The notes below the pieces were generated by a model, which worked only from the letters and a program-made list of their open reading frames with translations, searched no databases and had not been told where the DNA came from. This document shows, one piece after another, positions 4,990 to 5,802 of a stretch of 5,802 bases of DNA (its first letter is position 1; every line of letters begins with the position of its first letter). Position numbers and translations under genes: made by a program. This DNA comes from Betaproteobacteria bacterium. Its GTDB lineage: Bacteria > Pseudomonadota > Gammaproteobacteria > Burkholderiales > SG8-39. The stretch lies in assembly GCA_019245555.1 (NCBI GenBank), contig JAFARH010000170.1:1-5802 (forward strand), in the 5' to 3' direction.

Positions 4990-5802
4990 AACGCCTCGGC
5001 GCCTTCCGCCTCGCGGTTTCGCCGCCGGCAGAGCGACGCAGGACCGCCGCAGCGTCGGAAATGCGCGTAATGACTTCGTCGACGCCGAGTTTCGCCAGCC
5101 GCTCACGGGCGGCGCCCTGGGTATCGCCCCAGAGGCCGACGACGATTTTTGCTTCGGGATGCTGCCCGCGCAGACGCCGCGCGAGATAGCCCGCATCGTG
5201 CGCGGCGCCGGGCTGTACGGCAGAAATCAACACCGTATTGCATTGCTTCAGCGCCGAAGCGTCTACCACCTCTGCGGCGACGAGCCGCGCTGTCATAAGC
5301 GCCGCCACGCGGTCGGCCTCGTCCCGCGCCGGAACGATGCAGACCGGGCCTGCGGCGGCAGCCGGCGGGGCCTCTAGCTCCTCGATGATGCGGCGCGCAT
5401 GCTCGTACACGAAGCGCTCGCGCGCTGGTTCGAGCACGCCCTTCCGGCGATCAGCCTCGAGCAGCGTAAGGGCGGGAAGGATGACATCGTCGAAGGTGGA
5501 AGCGATGCCGTGGCTCTCGACGTGCCCACGCACCAGCTCTTCCGCCTCATCGTCGTCCAGCGCGATCAGGCGCTGGTAGAAGCGCTCCTCCGGCGAAAGC
5601 ACCGGCTCGACACCCAGGAGCAGGTTCAGGAAGCCGAGCTCGGGGATATGGCGGCCCATGACGACGACGCAGACTGTGAGCGGCGTCGCCAGCAGCAACC
5701 CGATCGGACCCCAAAGCCAGGACCAGAAAACGACGGCAACGATGATCGCGAGGGGTGAAAGGCCGGCGCTCTTGCCGTAGAGCCAGGGCTCGATGACATA
5801 GG
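4976..5802 (-). CDS. AI-2E family (PerM-like) transporter, C-terminal part
   Basis: The frame is open through the right edge (first full codon at 5800), so the 5' end is missing. The TTG at 5698 is an internal codon. The visible 274 residues begin YVIEPWLYGKSAGLSPLA, a hallmark of the AI-2E/UPF0118 permease family. About two membrane helices follow (fragment residues 14-49, including VVFWSWLWGPIG and ATPLTVCVVVMG). After these comes a long soluble tail: an acidic helical linker (about 66-145, VLSPEERFYQRL onwards), an Ala/Pro hinge, then a Rossmann-like domain (about 152-255) with LISAVQPGAAHDAGYLARRL and KIVVGLWG. This tail resembles the B12-binding-like domain of some long family members, but the cobalamin motif DxHxxG is absent. 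The last residues are basic (RRKAPRRSVHH). The family name comes from a proposed autoinducer-2 exporter; the substrate of this tailed form is unknown. It is the most upstream visible gene of the operon. Confidence 0.9.
   Translation of the reverse strand, partial: YVIEPWLYGKSAGLSPLAIIVAVVFWSWLWGPIGLLLATPLTVCVVVMGRHIPELGFLNLLLGVEPVLSPEERFYQRLIALDDDEAEELVRGHVESHGIASTFDDVILPALTLLEADRRKGVLEPARERFVYEHARRIIEELEAPPAAAAGPVCIVPARDEADRVAALMTARLVAAEVVDASALKQCNTVLISAVQPGAAHDAGYLARRLRGQHPEAKIVVGLWGDTQGAARERLAKLGVDEVITRISDAAAVLRRSAGGETARRKAPRRSVHH

Noticed and set aside
5696..5698. TTG at 5698 as the start of the permease-like gene
   Set aside because: The frame is open to the window edge, and the upstream codons encode a hallmark AI-2E segment (EPWLYGKSAGLSPLA) and a membrane helix, so the TTG is internal.

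Overview
The window is GC-rich, densely coding proteobacterial chromosome. The gene content and order (dapA, bamC, a YycJ-like metallo-beta-lactamase-fold protein) and the protein sequences point to a betaproteobacterium, probably near Burkholderiales or Nitrosomonadales. That assignment is inferred from remembered family resemblance, not from a search.

Layout: one gene fragment runs on the + strand (1-405), the 3' end of a DUF7931-type protein. Everything else is one continuous minus-strand gene train, read from right to left. In transcription order: the 3' part of an AI-2E-family/PerM-like permease with a cytosolic Rossmann-like tail (5802-4976); a divergent PyrF, orotidine 5'-phosphate decarboxylase family (4967-4170); a GFA/CENP-V-type zinc protein (4186-3767); a small class I SAM methyltransferase (3780-3262); dapA (3247-2339); bamC (2339-1188); and a YycJ-like MBL-fold hydrolase (1187-402). 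The junctions are an 8-nt gap, a 17-nt overlap, a 14-nt overlap, a 14-nt gap, a 1-nt overlap and a 0-nt junction. This suggests one polycistronic unit with extensive translational coupling. Its promoter is not evident here and probably lies beyond the right edge. The + strand gene and the last operon gene converge, with interlocked stop codons at 402-405.

The genes do not form one pathway. They combine lysine/peptidoglycan precursor synthesis (dapA), outer-membrane protein assembly (bamC), pyrimidine synthesis (the PyrF homologue) and several poorly defined housekeeping proteins. The dapA-bamC pairing is also found in E. coli, where bamC was first called dapX/nlpB. No mobile element, CRISPR array, tRNA or rRNA was seen, and no intergenic stretch is longer than 14 nt.

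The points most worth a second look are: (i) the PyrF homologue keeps the catalytic Asp-Lys-Asp set but has Gly where the family has its phosphate-gripping Arg; (ii) competing inverted repeats surround the pyrF start codon; (iii) bamC and the MBL gene lie in the same frame, separated by a single TAA; (iv) a GC-rich hairpin sits just before the dapA ribosome binding site. I see no clear sign of a wholly new multi-gene system.
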